The notes under the pieces were generated by a model. The model was not told the DNA's origin, searched no databases, and saw only the letters and a list, made by a program, of their open reading frames with translations. From positions 45,428,401-45,492,400 of the forward strand of contig OX392527.1 in NCBI GenBank assembly GCA_947623455.1: 64,000 nucleotides of DNA, in the 5' to 3' direction. Made by a program: the position numbers and the translations under genes. This stretch comes from Mimachlamys varia. Taxonomy: Eukaryota > Mollusca > Bivalvia > Pectinida > Pectinidae. Position 1 is the stretch's first letter, and every line of letters starts with the position of its first letter. Below are positions 46,149-57,783 of this stretch, in pieces.

Positions 46149-47900
46149 AGGGGCATCCCGCGAAAGCCTAAATGCCTGTTCTTGAATATACATGGCGTCT
46201 GCACTACTAATTATACTTTCCTGTTATTCCCAAATTCAAAAGTCCACTCAAAATGTCTATAATGACCACTTGCAAAATCGCATTCCTCGGGAAAGCCCAG
46301 ATGAAAATAGCGGGGATGACGCAACGTGAAAGGTGTGCCGCAAGTTTCCTGCTCAGTTTGACGGAAGGGGCCATACGGGAGGGGACGCGTAATGTATACG
46401 GCTGATGAAACAGAGACAAAGTCCGTGTATAAACTTATTGAATCACATTCACATTGAAATTAGACATCAATTGCACATATACCGATATTCAAATGAAGAA
46501 AAATTGTCGGCATATCGGCACCATATATCGATCGACACCAGGAATTATCTATATCATATTTACCTGACCGAGACCGGTACACATGGGTACGGAATACGGC
46601 CATGGTACAAACCTTAATTTATGTAAAAGGTAATATTCACGAACCAACTTTTCAGATGATTTCATAAAATGTATGTAGCATGCATTGAAAACCTCGAAAA
46701 TAAAATGACATGAAGTGTTTGCGTTTTTTTTTTACAACTCAATGTCTTGAGGATTTTTTTTTCAGACTATATATACAAAGTACATTCATATTCATTTAAA
46801 ATCTATCCAACTTTCAGCGTCTTCACACGTTAACACGTATCACGGAATGCGAATATTTAAAGGCCCAATATACGTAACTTCAGGGAAAATTTTCGTGATT
46901 CTGAAAAATTCTGAAAAAAAAAATCGAGGTGATAACTATGCAAAAATAAGCCTAAAACGAATTAACCTGAGCGGTAACTAACAAGAAACTCTTAACAGAA
47001 AAATCCAAAGAATTGAAAATAATTCAGGTGGGGCCCATTTCAACAACAAACCGAAGGTAGAAGACGGTTCGAAATGGACGCGTGTTTACAAATAGCGTGT
47101 TTCAACTGCTGCTGTACCGATAACCGCGAAATAATTCATCTTGAATATTGCTGATATCAGTTTATCTTAATTAAATCTATCAATATAATAAGTTATTAGG
47201 CTTGATTTTCGCTTCACGTTTTGCCGAAAGTTACGTATATTGGGCCTTTAAGTCCACACACTCATAACGACACACTATAAGCATGACTACATGTATATCA
47301 GATTTGAAACTGTTGAAACACTTATAACTACACGTTATGAATATGTTATGATAATTCCGCTTTCTTTTAACATCTTTGTTGTCTTCTTGTAAAGGGACGG
47401 TGACTTTAAAAAAAAAAACTGCAGGAATGGAATATACATAAATTGTTTTTTAATTTTTTTCCAGTTATGTATATATTTTCGTATCAAATTCAATACCGGG
47501 GTCGCAACCCAATGATATTTGTACCTTCACTAATTTATAGATTAAGTATGAATATCACTTTTTTTTACGCGTGAAAACAAATTTTTATATTCCTTTTGTC
47601 CAATTTGAAGCCGTATGTACCTCGGTCGCACGTCCCGTTTTACAACGTAATCAAACGACTTTTTTTCTGTTATAGTATATATAGTATTTGAAAGTGTCTT
47701 TCTATCCAGCAATATAATTAAATCATACTGTTTTACTGGAACATAAGATTTTATAAAGAGAATATTATAAAACAAACTTTTAAGTTTAATATTACACACG
47801 CATTTTATGCAACAGAAGACTGAAACAGTTTCCCCTTGGGTAGCCGCAAAACCAAATCAAAGCTTTATTTGTGCATGTTACCGTTATACAGAAGAAATAT
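46149..47900 (-). mobile_element. TTAA transposon, inverted partial copy (left arm of palindrome)
   Basis: The outer end AGGGGCATCCCGCGAAAG is bordered by TTAA (46145-46148). The 1752-bp segment is the reverse complement of 48294-50435 once the 390-bp MITE insertion in the right arm is removed. It carries its own MITE at 46861-47247. At 47900 similarity stops abruptly at GAAGAAATAT, where the complete copy on the right continues with ATGTAACATACAC; instead the terminal AGGGGCATCC of the next copy begins at 47903. The first 390 or so bases of the element are therefore absent. It has the same noncoding content as 24790-26564, and the arms differ by very few bases by eye. Confidence 0.9.
46861..47247. 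mobile_element. TTAA MITE, copy 1
   Basis: 387 bp, with TIRs AGGCCCAATATACGTAACTT and AAAGTTACGTATATTGGGCCT. Bordered by TTAA at 46857-46860 and 47248-47251. Interior landmarks are AACCTGAGCGGTAACTAACA, CAGGTGGGGCCCA and TGTTTACAAATAGCGTGTTT. Noncoding. Confidence 0.92.
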
Positions 47901-48948
47901 AAAGGGGCATCCCGCGAAAGTAAGCTTTTTTTAATATTTTTTTTTCAAAATATTACATACACATATCGAGTGGGTATTCTTATGGACTACGACGATCGGA
48001 TTCCGCTGACATGTATTCATAAAATAAATAATTTCAAAATAACTAGTGGAATTCCAAAACGTCTGGCCAGACGTTCTGAATTGGGATTTCCACCTACCAA
48101 CGCATGCGCAGCGAGCGCCGTTTCCATTGTAAACACTCTATCTGTTATTACCGTTACACTACGATAAGGCCTAACTACTAAGCGAAAAGTTGCCTAATGG
48201 TCAAAGTATGACACGAGACTGCGTTACGGAATCATATTGAGAGATGGGAAGTATTCTAAGGAGAAATTACCTGCTCTATTGTGTGTATGTTACATATTTC
48301 TTCTGTATAACGGTAACATGCACAAATAAAGCTTTGATTTGGTTTTGAGGCTACCCAAGGGGAAACTGTTTCAGTCTTCTGTTGCATAAAATGCGTGTGT
48401 AATATTAAACTTAAAAGTTTGTTTTATAATATTCTCTTTATAAAATCTTATGTTCCAGTAAAACAGTATGATTTAATTATATTGCTGGATAGAAAGACAC
48501 TTTCAAATACTATATATACTATAACAGAAAAAAGTCGTTTGATTACGTTGTAAAACGGGACGTGCGACCGAGGTACATACGGCTTCAAATTGGACAAAAG
48601 GAATATAAAAATTTGTTTTCACGCGTAAAAAAAAGTGATATTCATACTTAATCTATAAATTAGTGAAGGTACAAATATCATTGGGTTGCGACCCCGGTAT
48701 TGAATTTGATACGAAAATATATACATAACTGGAAAAAAATTAAAAAACAATTTATGTATATTCTATTCCTGCAGTTTTTTTTTTTTTTAAAGTCACCGTC
48801 CCTTTACAAGACGACAACAAAGATGTTAAAAGAAAGCGGAATTATCATAACATATTCATAACGTGTAGTTATAAGTGTTTCAACAGTTCCAAATCTGATA
48901 TACATGTAGTCATGCTTATAGTGTGTCGTTATGAGTGTGTGGACTTAA

Positions 48949-49334
48949 AGGCCCAATATACGTAACTTTCGGCAAAACTTGAAGCGAAAATCAAGCCTAA
49001 TAACTTATTATATTGATAGATTTAATTAAGATAAACTGATATCAGCAATATTCAAGATGAATTATTTCGCGGTTATCGGTACAGCAGCAGTTGAAACACG
49101 CTATTTGTAAACACGCGTCCATTTCGAACCGTCTTCTACCTTCGGTTTGTTGTTGAAGTGGGCCCCACCTGAATTATTTTCAATTCTTTGGATTTTTTTG
49201 TTAAGAGTTTCTTGTTAGTTACCGCTCAGGTTAATTCGTTTTAGGCTTATTTTTGCATAGTTATCACCTCAATTTTTTTTTCAGAATTTTTCAGAATCAC
49301 GAAAATTTTCCCTGAAGTTACGTATATTGGGCCT
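48949..49334. mobile_element. TTAA MITE, copy 2
   Basis: 386 bp, bordered by TTAA at 48945-48948 and 49335-49338. It is the mirror of copy 1, so it inserted before the arms were duplicated. Confidence 0.92.
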
Positions 49335-49580
49335 TTAAATATTCGCATTCCGTGATACGTGTTAACGTGTGAAGACGCTGAAAGTTGGATAGATTTTAAA
49401 TGAATATGAATGTACTTTGTATATATAGTCTGAAAAAAAATCCTCAAGACATTGAGTTGTAAAAAAAAAACGCAAACACTTCATGTCATTTTATTTTCGA
49501 GGTTTTCAATGCATGCTACATACATTTTATGAAATCATCTGAAAAGTTGGTTCGTGAATATTACCTTTTACATAAATTAA

Positions 49581-49966
49581 AGGCCCAATATACGTAACTT
49601 CAGGGAATTTTTCGAGATTCTGAAAAATTATGAAAAAAAATCCAGTTGATAACCATGCAAAAATAAGTCTAAAACGAAGTAAACCTGAGTGGTAACTAAC
49701 AAGAAAATCTTGACAAAAAAATCCAAAGAATTGAAAATAGTTCAGGTGGGGCCCACTTCAACAACAAATCGAAGGTAGAAGACAGCTAGAAATGGACGCG
49801 TGTTTACAAATACCGTGTTTCAACTGCTGCTGTTCCGGTAACCGCGTAAGAATTCATTTTGAATATTGCTGATATCAGTTAATCTTAACTAAATCTATAG
49901 ATATAATAAGTTATTAGGCTTGATTTTCGCTTCAAGTTTTTGCCGAAAGTTACGTATATTGGGCCT
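49581..49966. mobile_element. TTAA MITE, copy 3, with empty-site proof
   Basis: 386 bp between TTAA 49577-49580 and TTAA 49967-49970. The left arm at about 46611-46622 and the diverged copy at about 26065-26080 both show the uninterrupted site with a single TTAA. The right arm exceeds the left by exactly 390 bp, which is MITE plus one TTAA. It therefore inserted after the arm duplication. Confidence 0.95.
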
Positions 49967-50605
49967 TTAAGGTTTGTACCATGGCCGTATTCCGTACCCA
50001 TGTGTACCGGTCTCGGTCAGGTAAATATGATATAGATAATTCCTGGTGTCGATCGATATATGGTGCCGATATGCCGACAATTTTTCTTCATTTGAATATC
50101 GGTATATGTGCAATTGATGTCTAATTTCAATGTGAATGTGATTCAATAAGTTTATACACGGACTTTGTCTCTGTTTCATCAGCCGTATACATTACGCGTC
50201 CCCTCCCGTATGGCCCCTTCCGTCAAACTGAGCAGGAAACTTGCGGCACACCTGTCACGTTGCGTCATCCCCGCTATTTTCATCTGGGCTTTCCCGAGGA
50301 ATGCGATTTTGCAAGTGGTCATTATAGACATTTTGAGTGGACTTTTGAATTTGGGAATAACAGGAAAGTATAATTAGTAGTGCAGACGCCATGTATATTC
50401 AAGAACAGGCATTTAGGCTTTCGCGGGATGCCCCTTTAAAGAGCCATTATTAATAAAACCTAAGTTTTGGATGCCAAACAAGACGCAACTTTACTGTTGT
50501 GATTATTGTTGTTGGGGTTTTTATCTTATATTAGTTTCGGGTATTCAAGCGATACACACTTTTGCTAAACAAGGGATGACAGGGCTATAACATGTATCAA
50601 AAGTA

Positions 50606-50946
50606 ATCCGGTTCGAGACGAAGAAAGCGAAATTCAATATTCCACTTGATCAAAATCATGTCACCCCGCAAAACCACCTTTAGTTTCCAACTACGCACAG
50701 GATGACTTTTACCCAATAGAGATCTACCTATCGCCACAACCAGGACTCGTGGTCCCGGAACACCTCGTGAAGGGACGGGAAAACGGAAAGACCAAATAGT
50801 CTGCGACTTCCAACAACAGCTCGAAACAACCGACCAAGGACACCTGAACTTCAAAGCATCAACACAATGGATGCCAACGGAAGCCATCCCCGCCAACAAC
50901 AAGCACAACCCAATTTTCTATAAAACCAGCGCGCGGACATTTTGTT
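50606..50946 (+). pseudogene. Coding-like GC-richer patch, frames broken
   Basis: Composition is clearly less AT-rich than the neighbourhood. One frame reads NYAQDDFYPIEIYLSPQPGL before a stop at about 50794. A second frame, open from about 50706 to a TAA at 50944-50946, includes CDFQQQLETTDQGHLNFKAS and NNKHNPIFYKT. An opposite-strand frame of 103 codons also stays open. The two plus-strand frames look like pieces of a coding sequence interrupted by indels. No family is recognised. Confidence 0.3.
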
Positions 50947-51590
50947 AAATGCGTGTGCAAATACGACGCGTACAACTTTGATGTTCGCGCTCCTGTTTCA
51001 GTGTCGGGACGAAATGTCATCACGTCATAGAGTATTTTAAAATGTTTAAATTTTATTGTTAATTTACATCAATTACATATAGTCAACTCATATCAATTCC
51101 TCTAGGCGTTTCGGATGTTAGTGCGGGATGGAGGAAGTAGAGCACATATACAAGCATATATGCCACTGGTTAAACTGTATTGTTAATGAAAAGTATAGTC
51201 ATAAATTAAAGCAATCGGGAGTGAGTGTGTGTGTGGGGGGGGGGGGGGGGGGGGCAAAGAATCCAAACGTAATCAAATCGGAAATCAACGGGGATAAATC
51301 ACGTTTAAAATTATGTCTGACTGTTATTATATGACTAATGCTTCATTGACATTTTTTCTGTGTTAAGTGACAGTTGTCCCATAATACAAACACCGATATT
51401 GTAGTTATATATAGTTCATATCGTAAACAAATATGTTTCACGATTCTTATAGCATACTTACATGTACTTGAGCCAACAACCACAATAATATTAGTACGAA
51501 AAATCTATACGTATAATACAGTGCAACGATAGAGGATATATATTACCATGTGTAAGTGGTGCAGGATGAGGCATAGTCATGTTGCATCGC
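50947..51590. other. AT-rich intergenic DNA with a G20 tract
   Basis: No gene recognised. (GT)n runs into 20 G residues at 51235-51254. Confidence 0.45.
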
Positions 51591-51675
51591 AATCGGGAAC
51601 CGTCGGAATTTCCGTAAACGAGAACATAATAAGGGGTTTTTTTTCGTTTACGGAAAGTGCCGACGGTTCCCGATT
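51591..51675. repeat. Short foldback element, copy 1
   Basis: Arms 51591-51621 and 51644-51675 (AATCGGGAACCGTCGG..., CCGTAAACGA) are reverse complements with one gap and one mismatch, around a T-rich loop. The same sequence occurs at 63460-63530. Confidence 0.85.
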
Positions 51676-52785
51676 GGTTGCATCAGAGATATACACCACA
51701 ACAACAGTCAAGAGAAGATTTCTCTGAAACAGTGTTGGAGATAAATAATTTGGTAACATTATGTACGTCAAAAACTCTCCTTTCATTGTAGGACTGTTTT
51801 CTTAAGTTCAAAACTGAAACTTTCTGGTTGAAAGGCGCGGACTAATTTTAAGCCTTATTTTTCTTTTTTTGAGTGAAAATGATTCGGAATGTAAATCATA
51901 TCTAATAAGTTTGAGCGAAACTTCAGTTAAAGATCCAATTACCTTTATCGCCAGTATCATTCTTTATGCCGAAAAAAACCAAGATTGAATATTATTTCTG
52001 CTGGAGTGACATCATGTACAATGTATAAAGGAAATACAATTGTTAATTAATGTAGCCCCAGAATACTGCAATGATTTATGTATAGTTTAAAAAAAATAAC
52101 GACTTTCTCATCATCACAATTTTGCTTTTTTTATAATAAATGGTGGCAGAAGGGAGATAACTCAAAAACCTGTATTTCAATATTCTAGCCATATATGGTA
52201 GCCATATAGGGCTAATTAAATTGAAACAGTCAAAGGGAGGTAACTCAAGACAGCTTAACAATGAAACGCACATCAAATACAAAACATTCTCATCCTTATA
52301 AGCCTACTAAAACTATTAATTATCATAAACTTGCAAATTAACCGCTTAGATGAAATATGAATGGAATATGTAAATCAGTTGAATTAGCTGGTAGATTGAC
52401 CAAAAGATTGTTTTTGTTAAATTCTATTAAATAAGGGACGCTCTTGCATCAATAATATTCTGGGTTTCACTTTTATATATATGAAATAATGTACATTTTA
52501 TTTAAACGTACTAGTTAAGGGGGTCCGGCTATACCAACTAAGAATGTGATTACTTATAAATTCACCATTAATGGAGTACCAACGAGGACATAACACGATT
52601 AAGCAAAGAAAATGAACTACATAATGATAAAGTTAAAATACAGTATTAAGTTGAATCTTTTTTTTAAATAATCATTTATCAATAACAAGTAATCATTTAT
52701 CAAAACATGCCTCAAAATGTTAATAAAAACAGAACAGATTAGTAAAGAATTATTTTCGAAATATGTGTATGTTTTCCCTCAACGT
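51676..52785. other. AT-rich intergenic DNA
   Basis: No feature recognised. Confidence 0.4.
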
Positions 52786-53012
52786 TGGTTTGATTTGGTT
52801 TATTTCGTTTTACGTCCTATAAACGGCCAGTGTCATTTTTAAGGACGTACCTGGTTTTGGAGGTGGAGGAAAGCCGGAGTACTCGTGGAAAACCACCGAC
52901 CTACGGTCAGTACCTGGCAACTGCCCCACGTGGGATTCGAACTCGCAACCCAGAGGTAAAGGGCTAGTGGTAGAATGTCGGAACACCTTAACCACTCGGC
53001 CAACCGCGGCCG
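52786..53012 (-). mobile_element. tRNA-derived SINE, inverted copy
   Basis: On the minus strand the head reads GGCCGCGGTTGGCCGAGTGG (box A) ... GCGAGTTCGAATCCCACG (box B), close to a Leu/Ser-type tRNA head. It is followed by the same central domain as the SINE at 43755 (CGTAGGTCGGTGGTTTTCC, GGCTTTCCTCCACCTCCAAA, TACGTCC) and the AAATAAACCAAATCAAACC tail. No target duplication was identified. Confidence 0.85.
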
Positions 53013-53164
53013 CTTAACTTTGAAAGAAAACAAAAATGATCTTCTAGGGAACTGTACGTTCTTAATTTATCAACATCAATCATTATAACTAGCAAACTTC
53101 TCAATGTTAACCTAATAGTGATATGTTACTCTCCGATAACTGGCCGAATTCGACATCACCAGTA

Positions 53165-53350
53165 GTCTACGTCACTGTATACAGTTGAAATTCGTTATCT
53201 GGAAGTCGTCGGGATCGTCGGGAAGCTTACAGTTATTCGAGTTAAGCAATTTTGGAAGATTGGTATCTAGTTCGGCCGGAACCGACGAATTAACTTCGAA
53301 ATAAACGGGGTCTTCGGTTTATACGTGTTCAAGATAATGAGGTTTGACAA
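53165..53350. repeat. Inverted-repeat-like CG-containing element
   Basis: Contains AGTTGAAATTCGTTATCTGG, CAGTTATTCGAGTTAAGC, TTCGAAATAAACGGGG and GTTCAAGATAATGAGG, in which TTCGAGTTA-like words alternate in variants. This resembles a degenerate internally repetitive element. Class unknown. Confidence 0.3.
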
Positions 53351-53404
53351 TCCAACTTTCATTTTCTAGGTCCTAGTTAAGGTAGACATACACATATTTC
53401 TTTG

Positions 53405-53465
53405 GACAGAGGGGGCATGCCGGGTACTCACTATCATCTGTCGTCTGCTTCAAAGGACCTGGAAA
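53405..53465 (+). repeat. Short dispersed repeat, second copy
   Basis: GGACAGAGGGGGCATGCCGG, GTACTCACTATCATCTGTCG and TCTGCTTCAAAGGACC match 54284-54342. Confidence 0.6.
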
Positions 53466-55007
53466 CAAATGCTGTGTGCGGAATTGTCATATTTCATTTA
53501 CCAGCAGTAAAACAATCACATTCTGACGAAACTAGATGACATGGAGATGGAATCGAACTGCTATCGCAACAAAAAAGAAACTTAAATAATTAATTGGATG
53601 ACAAGTGTACCAAAATTATCATTGAGTCTACATGATGGCACACTGTTATGAAAAATAGGCAATGCAAGCGAACAACCAGTAGATATTAAGTCCTAAACAT
53701 GCTAGAACATATCAGTCTACAAATGAATGAAGCATGGGGCACGCCTTCTAATAATTCTTTAAAATCATGTTTAATCTCTCAACCATCCGATGTTAGAAAG
53801 TTGTGGGGCGGAAACGGATGTGTTTCGGACGGACGGAGGGACGAGCTATCACTAGATCTACAGCTAGGGCGTCCGCCTCTATGTAGCGGGCCCTAGTTAA
53901 TCATTATTATAATCAAATGATTACAATATATGATATGATAATAATCAAAATTATTTATTATTTTTAAGTTATTAGTACTTATAAACTCAAAACAAACTTA
54001 TATTAGTATACAACAATTACGAAATGTGAATATCTATTCTTAACCAGGTGAAAACACAATTTGCCCGGGAATAGATAAAAAGAATAGGATAATCATCACG
54101 TATGAAACTCCATTTGGTAATTAGCAAAGTTTCAATAATCTGGCTTTGTCGTACAAAATGTATCTTGAAAACCAGGCAAGAAACAGACGACAGAAATAAA
54201 ACCAATGTTTTTGCTGTTTTTCCGGGTTTTTTTTCAAGGCTTTGCTTTGGTCACTGTTTAAGAAGAGATACACAGATTACGGTGGACAGAGGGGGCATGC
54301 TGGGTACTCGCCCAATGTGTCGTCTGCTTCAATAAATCTCGAACCAAAGGTCTTCAGCCGTATTCTTGTTTTCAAATATCAAAAGCATTTTGGAAGTCAA
54401 AATAACTTTGTTGTGGGATTTGGGAACACGCATGGAGATAATAAAATCAAATTTGTCCCTTGCATTGAAAAGTTAAAGCGTATGAAACACAAATGTTCAA
54501 GGACATTGTCTTTGTAATAAATAGCACAAAATATTTGTAATAGCACATAATCTCACACAGTCACATATTGTATTTTTCATTGTTTAGGGGGGAAAAAATC
54601 ACTGACAGGCGGCAACATCATGACGTTTATAAACAGCGCCTTACGTACACAAAACGCGCACACGGCATCTTCAACAAGCGGTTTCTTCCTTGGAACGGTA
54701 CAGTGTTACGTCAGCGTCTTTCCAAATGAATCTTCAATCATCTCGTAGTCCACAAAAGCAATATAAATTACAAGAAAATGAAAAAAATAGTCAGTTCGTT
54801 AGACTCCTCCAATATGAGAATGTGTAACGGGAAATATATGTTATATCTAATTAACGCTCCTAATAATAATCGCCGTCTTCCCAATGATACTCGTTGGGCC
54901 TATGAACACCTGTGTATATAACACGTGCTTTACATTTTTCACGTGTTTGGTTGGCGGATAGCCTAGTCGGTAGACATGGTTCAATATGGTTTCACAAAAT
55001 GGTACCA
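53466..55007. other. Intergenic DNA upstream of tRNA-Leu
   Basis: Holds a third copy of the short repeat (54284-54342) and, just before the tRNA, GGCGGATAGCCTAGTCGGTA (about 54952), which looks like a lone tRNA 5' half or SINE remnant. No gene otherwise. Confidence 0.45.
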
Positions 55008-55128
55008 GTCAGGATGGCCGAGCGGTCTAAGGCGCCAGACTCAAGGTTCAAAATCTTCTCACCATGAAACGTGAGGCGAGTGTTCTGGTCCACGTATGTG
55101 GGCGTGGGTTCGAATCCCACTTCTGACA
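55008..55128 (+). tRNA. tRNA-Leu(CAA) with intron
   Basis: The acceptor stem GTCAGGA (55008-55014) pairs with TTCTGAC (55121-55127), with one G-U, and the discriminator A is at 55128. The D arm is GGCCGAGCGGTCTAAGGC, the anticodon stem is CCAGA/TCTGG, and the loop is CT-CAA-G then T, with anticodon CAA at 55042-55044. A long variable arm (class II, as in Leu) and the T arm GGGTTCGAATCCC follow. Between G37 (55045) and T38 (55083) lies a 37-nt intron, the canonical 37/38 position; intron-containing tRNA-Leu(CAA) genes are widespread in animals. Box A and box B are intact, so this is very likely a functional gene. Confidence 0.96.
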
Positions 55129-55587
55129 CTGGTATTTTTTATTCATTTTATTATAATTATACTCGACCAATCAATGTCTTGGAAGAACAGTAACATTAAA
55201 AAAGTTGTGATCTAGGTATTCCAACAGTGGAAAATTCGTTATTAAAGTCACTCACAAAAAAATACTGTTCTACATTATATAAGCTATCGTACGGTATTTA
55301 CGCTAATATGAATAAGTATAAGACAATACATTTACAGATACATAGTTTTTTGGGAGATAGATAAGACATTGGTATATTTATAAGTTTGATCATGAAAAAT
55401 ATTGTGTTTTTGAGACGGATGTTTTTCAATACAATATAATACCAGGGTACTCGTATATAATTATTAAAAAAGGCTTTTTCAAAATTAATGATCACATACT
55501 TTAAAAATTGATTATTGTATAACAGTCTGTCGAAGGGTTATCTTTTTTAATTTTTACTCAAGGTAGTAACACATAATTTGTAACCAT
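55129..55587. other. AT-rich intergenic DNA
   Basis: No feature recognised; a T run (TATTTTTTATT) just after the tRNA could act as the Pol III terminator. Confidence 0.45.
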
Positions 55588-55805
55588 TTCCATTCATTCA
55601 TTCATTCTTTCTTTCATTTATTCATTCTTTCATTCATTCTTTCATTCATTCATTAATGCACTCATTCATTCTTTCATTCACTCATTTATTCATACATACT
55701 TTCATTCATTCATTTATTCATTAATTCATTCACTAATTCATTCTTTCTTTCATTCATTCACTCATTCATTCACTCATTTATTCATTCTTCCATTCATCCA
55801 TTATT
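55588..55805 (+). repeat. (ATTC)n microsatellite, about 215 bp, interrupted
   Basis: Repeated CATT and ATTC units with variants (TTTC, ATTT, ACTC). Confidence 0.92.
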
Positions 55806-56815
55806 CTGTTGAAAGATTAGTACTAATGTTTTGTTGTTATTTAGGTTTTGCACTCTTACTTTGTTGACATTTTCAACCGTTTTTAACTGTAGAATTCAAA
55901 TGCTAAAATATAAAAAACGAACCAGCTAATAAAGGATTGATAGAGCGAACGAGCGAGTAAATGAGAGATTGGATTAGTGAACAGGACGGACGAACGAGGA
56001 AACGAACAAATGAATGAGTCTCTTGTTGTCAGCAGCTTCGAAAGCATACTATCATATACCACAAAATATAAATCTTGTTCTCTTTGATAATTACACGCTC
56101 CTTTCGAAAAATGACTGTAAACATTTTTATTGCCCAAAATAAGTACACTGGATTTGGCGCAATGTATGATAACTTCTGAAGCCATCTCCTATCAACAAAA
56201 TATTTTACACAAGTGACAATACCGAATTCAACAGACTTGAACAGTTGAAGAAGTCAATTTTACCTATACAAATGGTGATATACAGATAGACATAAATTGC
56301 ATGTTTAGAATATTTTGCTGGATTTGTTGAAGGCCTGAACATGTTTAAATGGGAAAAATAAACTGTCACGTCACTACGAAAGACACAAATTACAAAGGAC
56401 TTTCATACATGTGTCTTTGTGCACAGGCACATGTGATCCGGGTATTATATAAAGTAGACATACAGTGTAACTTTCGACTATTCTGATACATCACTTGAGT
56501 GGTTATATTCCACACTAGTCGGGTATAAGGGGCGTGAAAATGTGGAATTTTTATATAATTTTCAAAAGAAACAATGCAAAGAAAGTTTGAGTTATTTGTC
56601 TTCATATTTTTCAGTATCCTGAATACAGTGAACACGACCCTGTGTCTTTATGTACGAAAGCAGAACTATGACCTCTTCAATCATGGTACAAGAATAACAT
56701 GACTGAAGTATATATCTTAAACTAAACAAAGGGGAATAACTCTTTCAAACCTAATGCAAGAAATTCAACACAGTCAGGCAGACAGTCGGAGAGAGATATA
56801 GTAGCACTCCTTTAA
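55806..56815. other. AT-rich intergenic DNA
   Basis: No feature recognised. Confidence 0.4.
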
Positions 56816-57200
56816 AGGCCCAATATTGGTAACTTCAGATAAATTTTCGTGATTCTGAAAAAATTCTGAAAAAAATCCAGTTGATAACCATGCAAAAATA
56901 AGCCTAAAACGAAGTAAACCTGAGCGGTAACTAACAAGAAACTCTTGACAAAAAAATCCAAAGAATTGAAAATAATTCAGGTGGGGCCCACTTCAACAAC
57001 AAACCGAAGGTAGAAGACGGTTCGAAATGGACGCGTGTTTACAAATAGCGTGTTTCAACTGCCGCTCTACCGGTTACCGCGAAAGAATTCATCTTGAATA
57101 TTGCTGATATCAGTTAATCTTAACTAAATCTATAAATATAATAAGTATTAAGGCTTGATTTTCGCTTCAAGTTTTGCCGAAAGTTACGTATATTGGGCCT
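56816..57200. mobile_element. TTAA MITE, copy 4
   Basis: 385 bp, TTAA at 56812-56815 and 57201-57204. The left TIR is AGGCCCAATATTGGTAACTT; the right TIR ends AAGTTACGTATATTGGGCCT. Confidence 0.92.
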
Positions 57201-57204
57201 TTAA

Positions 57205-57380
57205 AGGCCCAATATGCGTAACTTCGGGATTTTTTTTCAGAATTCGGAAACAAAATAAGAAAAAAATTCCAGTTGAAAACCATGCAAAAATAAATCTAAA
57301 ACGAAGTAAACCTGAGTGGTAACTATCAAGAAACCCTTGACAAAAAAATCCAAAGAATTGAACATAATTCAGGTGTGCCC
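57205..57380. mobile_element. TTAA MITE, copy 5, truncated, abutting copy 4
   Basis: Starts AGGCCCAATATGCGTAACTT immediately after the TTAA shared with copy 4. It matches the family through AACCTGAGTGGTAACTATCA to AATTCAGGTG, then breaks off. The right half is lost. Confidence 0.85.
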
Positions 57381-57783
57381 CAGAAAGGTTATCTCCATAT
57401 GGTCCAGCACAGTGAAAAACAATAAGTTGGATTTGTTTGTTTCATAGTTATAAAGGTTGTAAATCAACATGAAATGGATTTTGTTTATTTATTGTCAAAA
57501 TTGTTTTTTTAAAAATGCATATGAACAGGTAAAGTCCGAACTAAAGTGCATTGCTACATTTTACGTAATCAAATTAATTTATTTCAGTGTGTTGTACAAT
57601 ATTAAGTGTACATTAATGTCATACAAACAGCATCTATACGTGGGTGAGAATGAAAATCTGCTGATGACTGTTTAAATCAAACTACAATGTAAGACATGCG
57701 TTTAAGTGACAATGTCCATTGTGTACATCTCAAAAACGTGTTCTAACTTTTATTGCCTATACATTTCTGAGTCAGGCGTTTAA

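Larger units (their letters stand above)
47903..50435 (+). mobile_element. TTAA transposon, complete copy carrying two nested MITEs
   Basis: The left TIR AGGGGCATCCCGCGAAAG starts at 47903 (preceded by ATAA, one change from TTAA). The right TIR ends at 50435, followed by TTAA 50436-50439. Without the two MITEs (48949-49334 and 49581-49966) it is about 1.75 kb, close to the 1775-bp copy at 24790. No transposase frame is found; the apparent ORFs at 50165-50377 and 49967-50179 are mirrored in the other arm simply because the DNA is duplicated. It belongs to the piggyBac-like TTAA group by target site only. Confidence 0.9.

Noticed and set aside
46207..50377. Two identical pairs of 70-codon ORFs in the palindrome arms
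   Set aside because: They are mirror images because the DNA is duplicated. The homologous positions in the diverged copy near 26.3 kb are frame-disrupted, so there is no sign of coding constraint.
46149..50435. Palindrome as an inverted-chimera assembly artefact
   Set aside because: An artefactual fold would give identical arms. The arms differ by a precise MITE insertion and by arm-specific base changes, and the left arm lacks the centre segment. Long reads would settle it.
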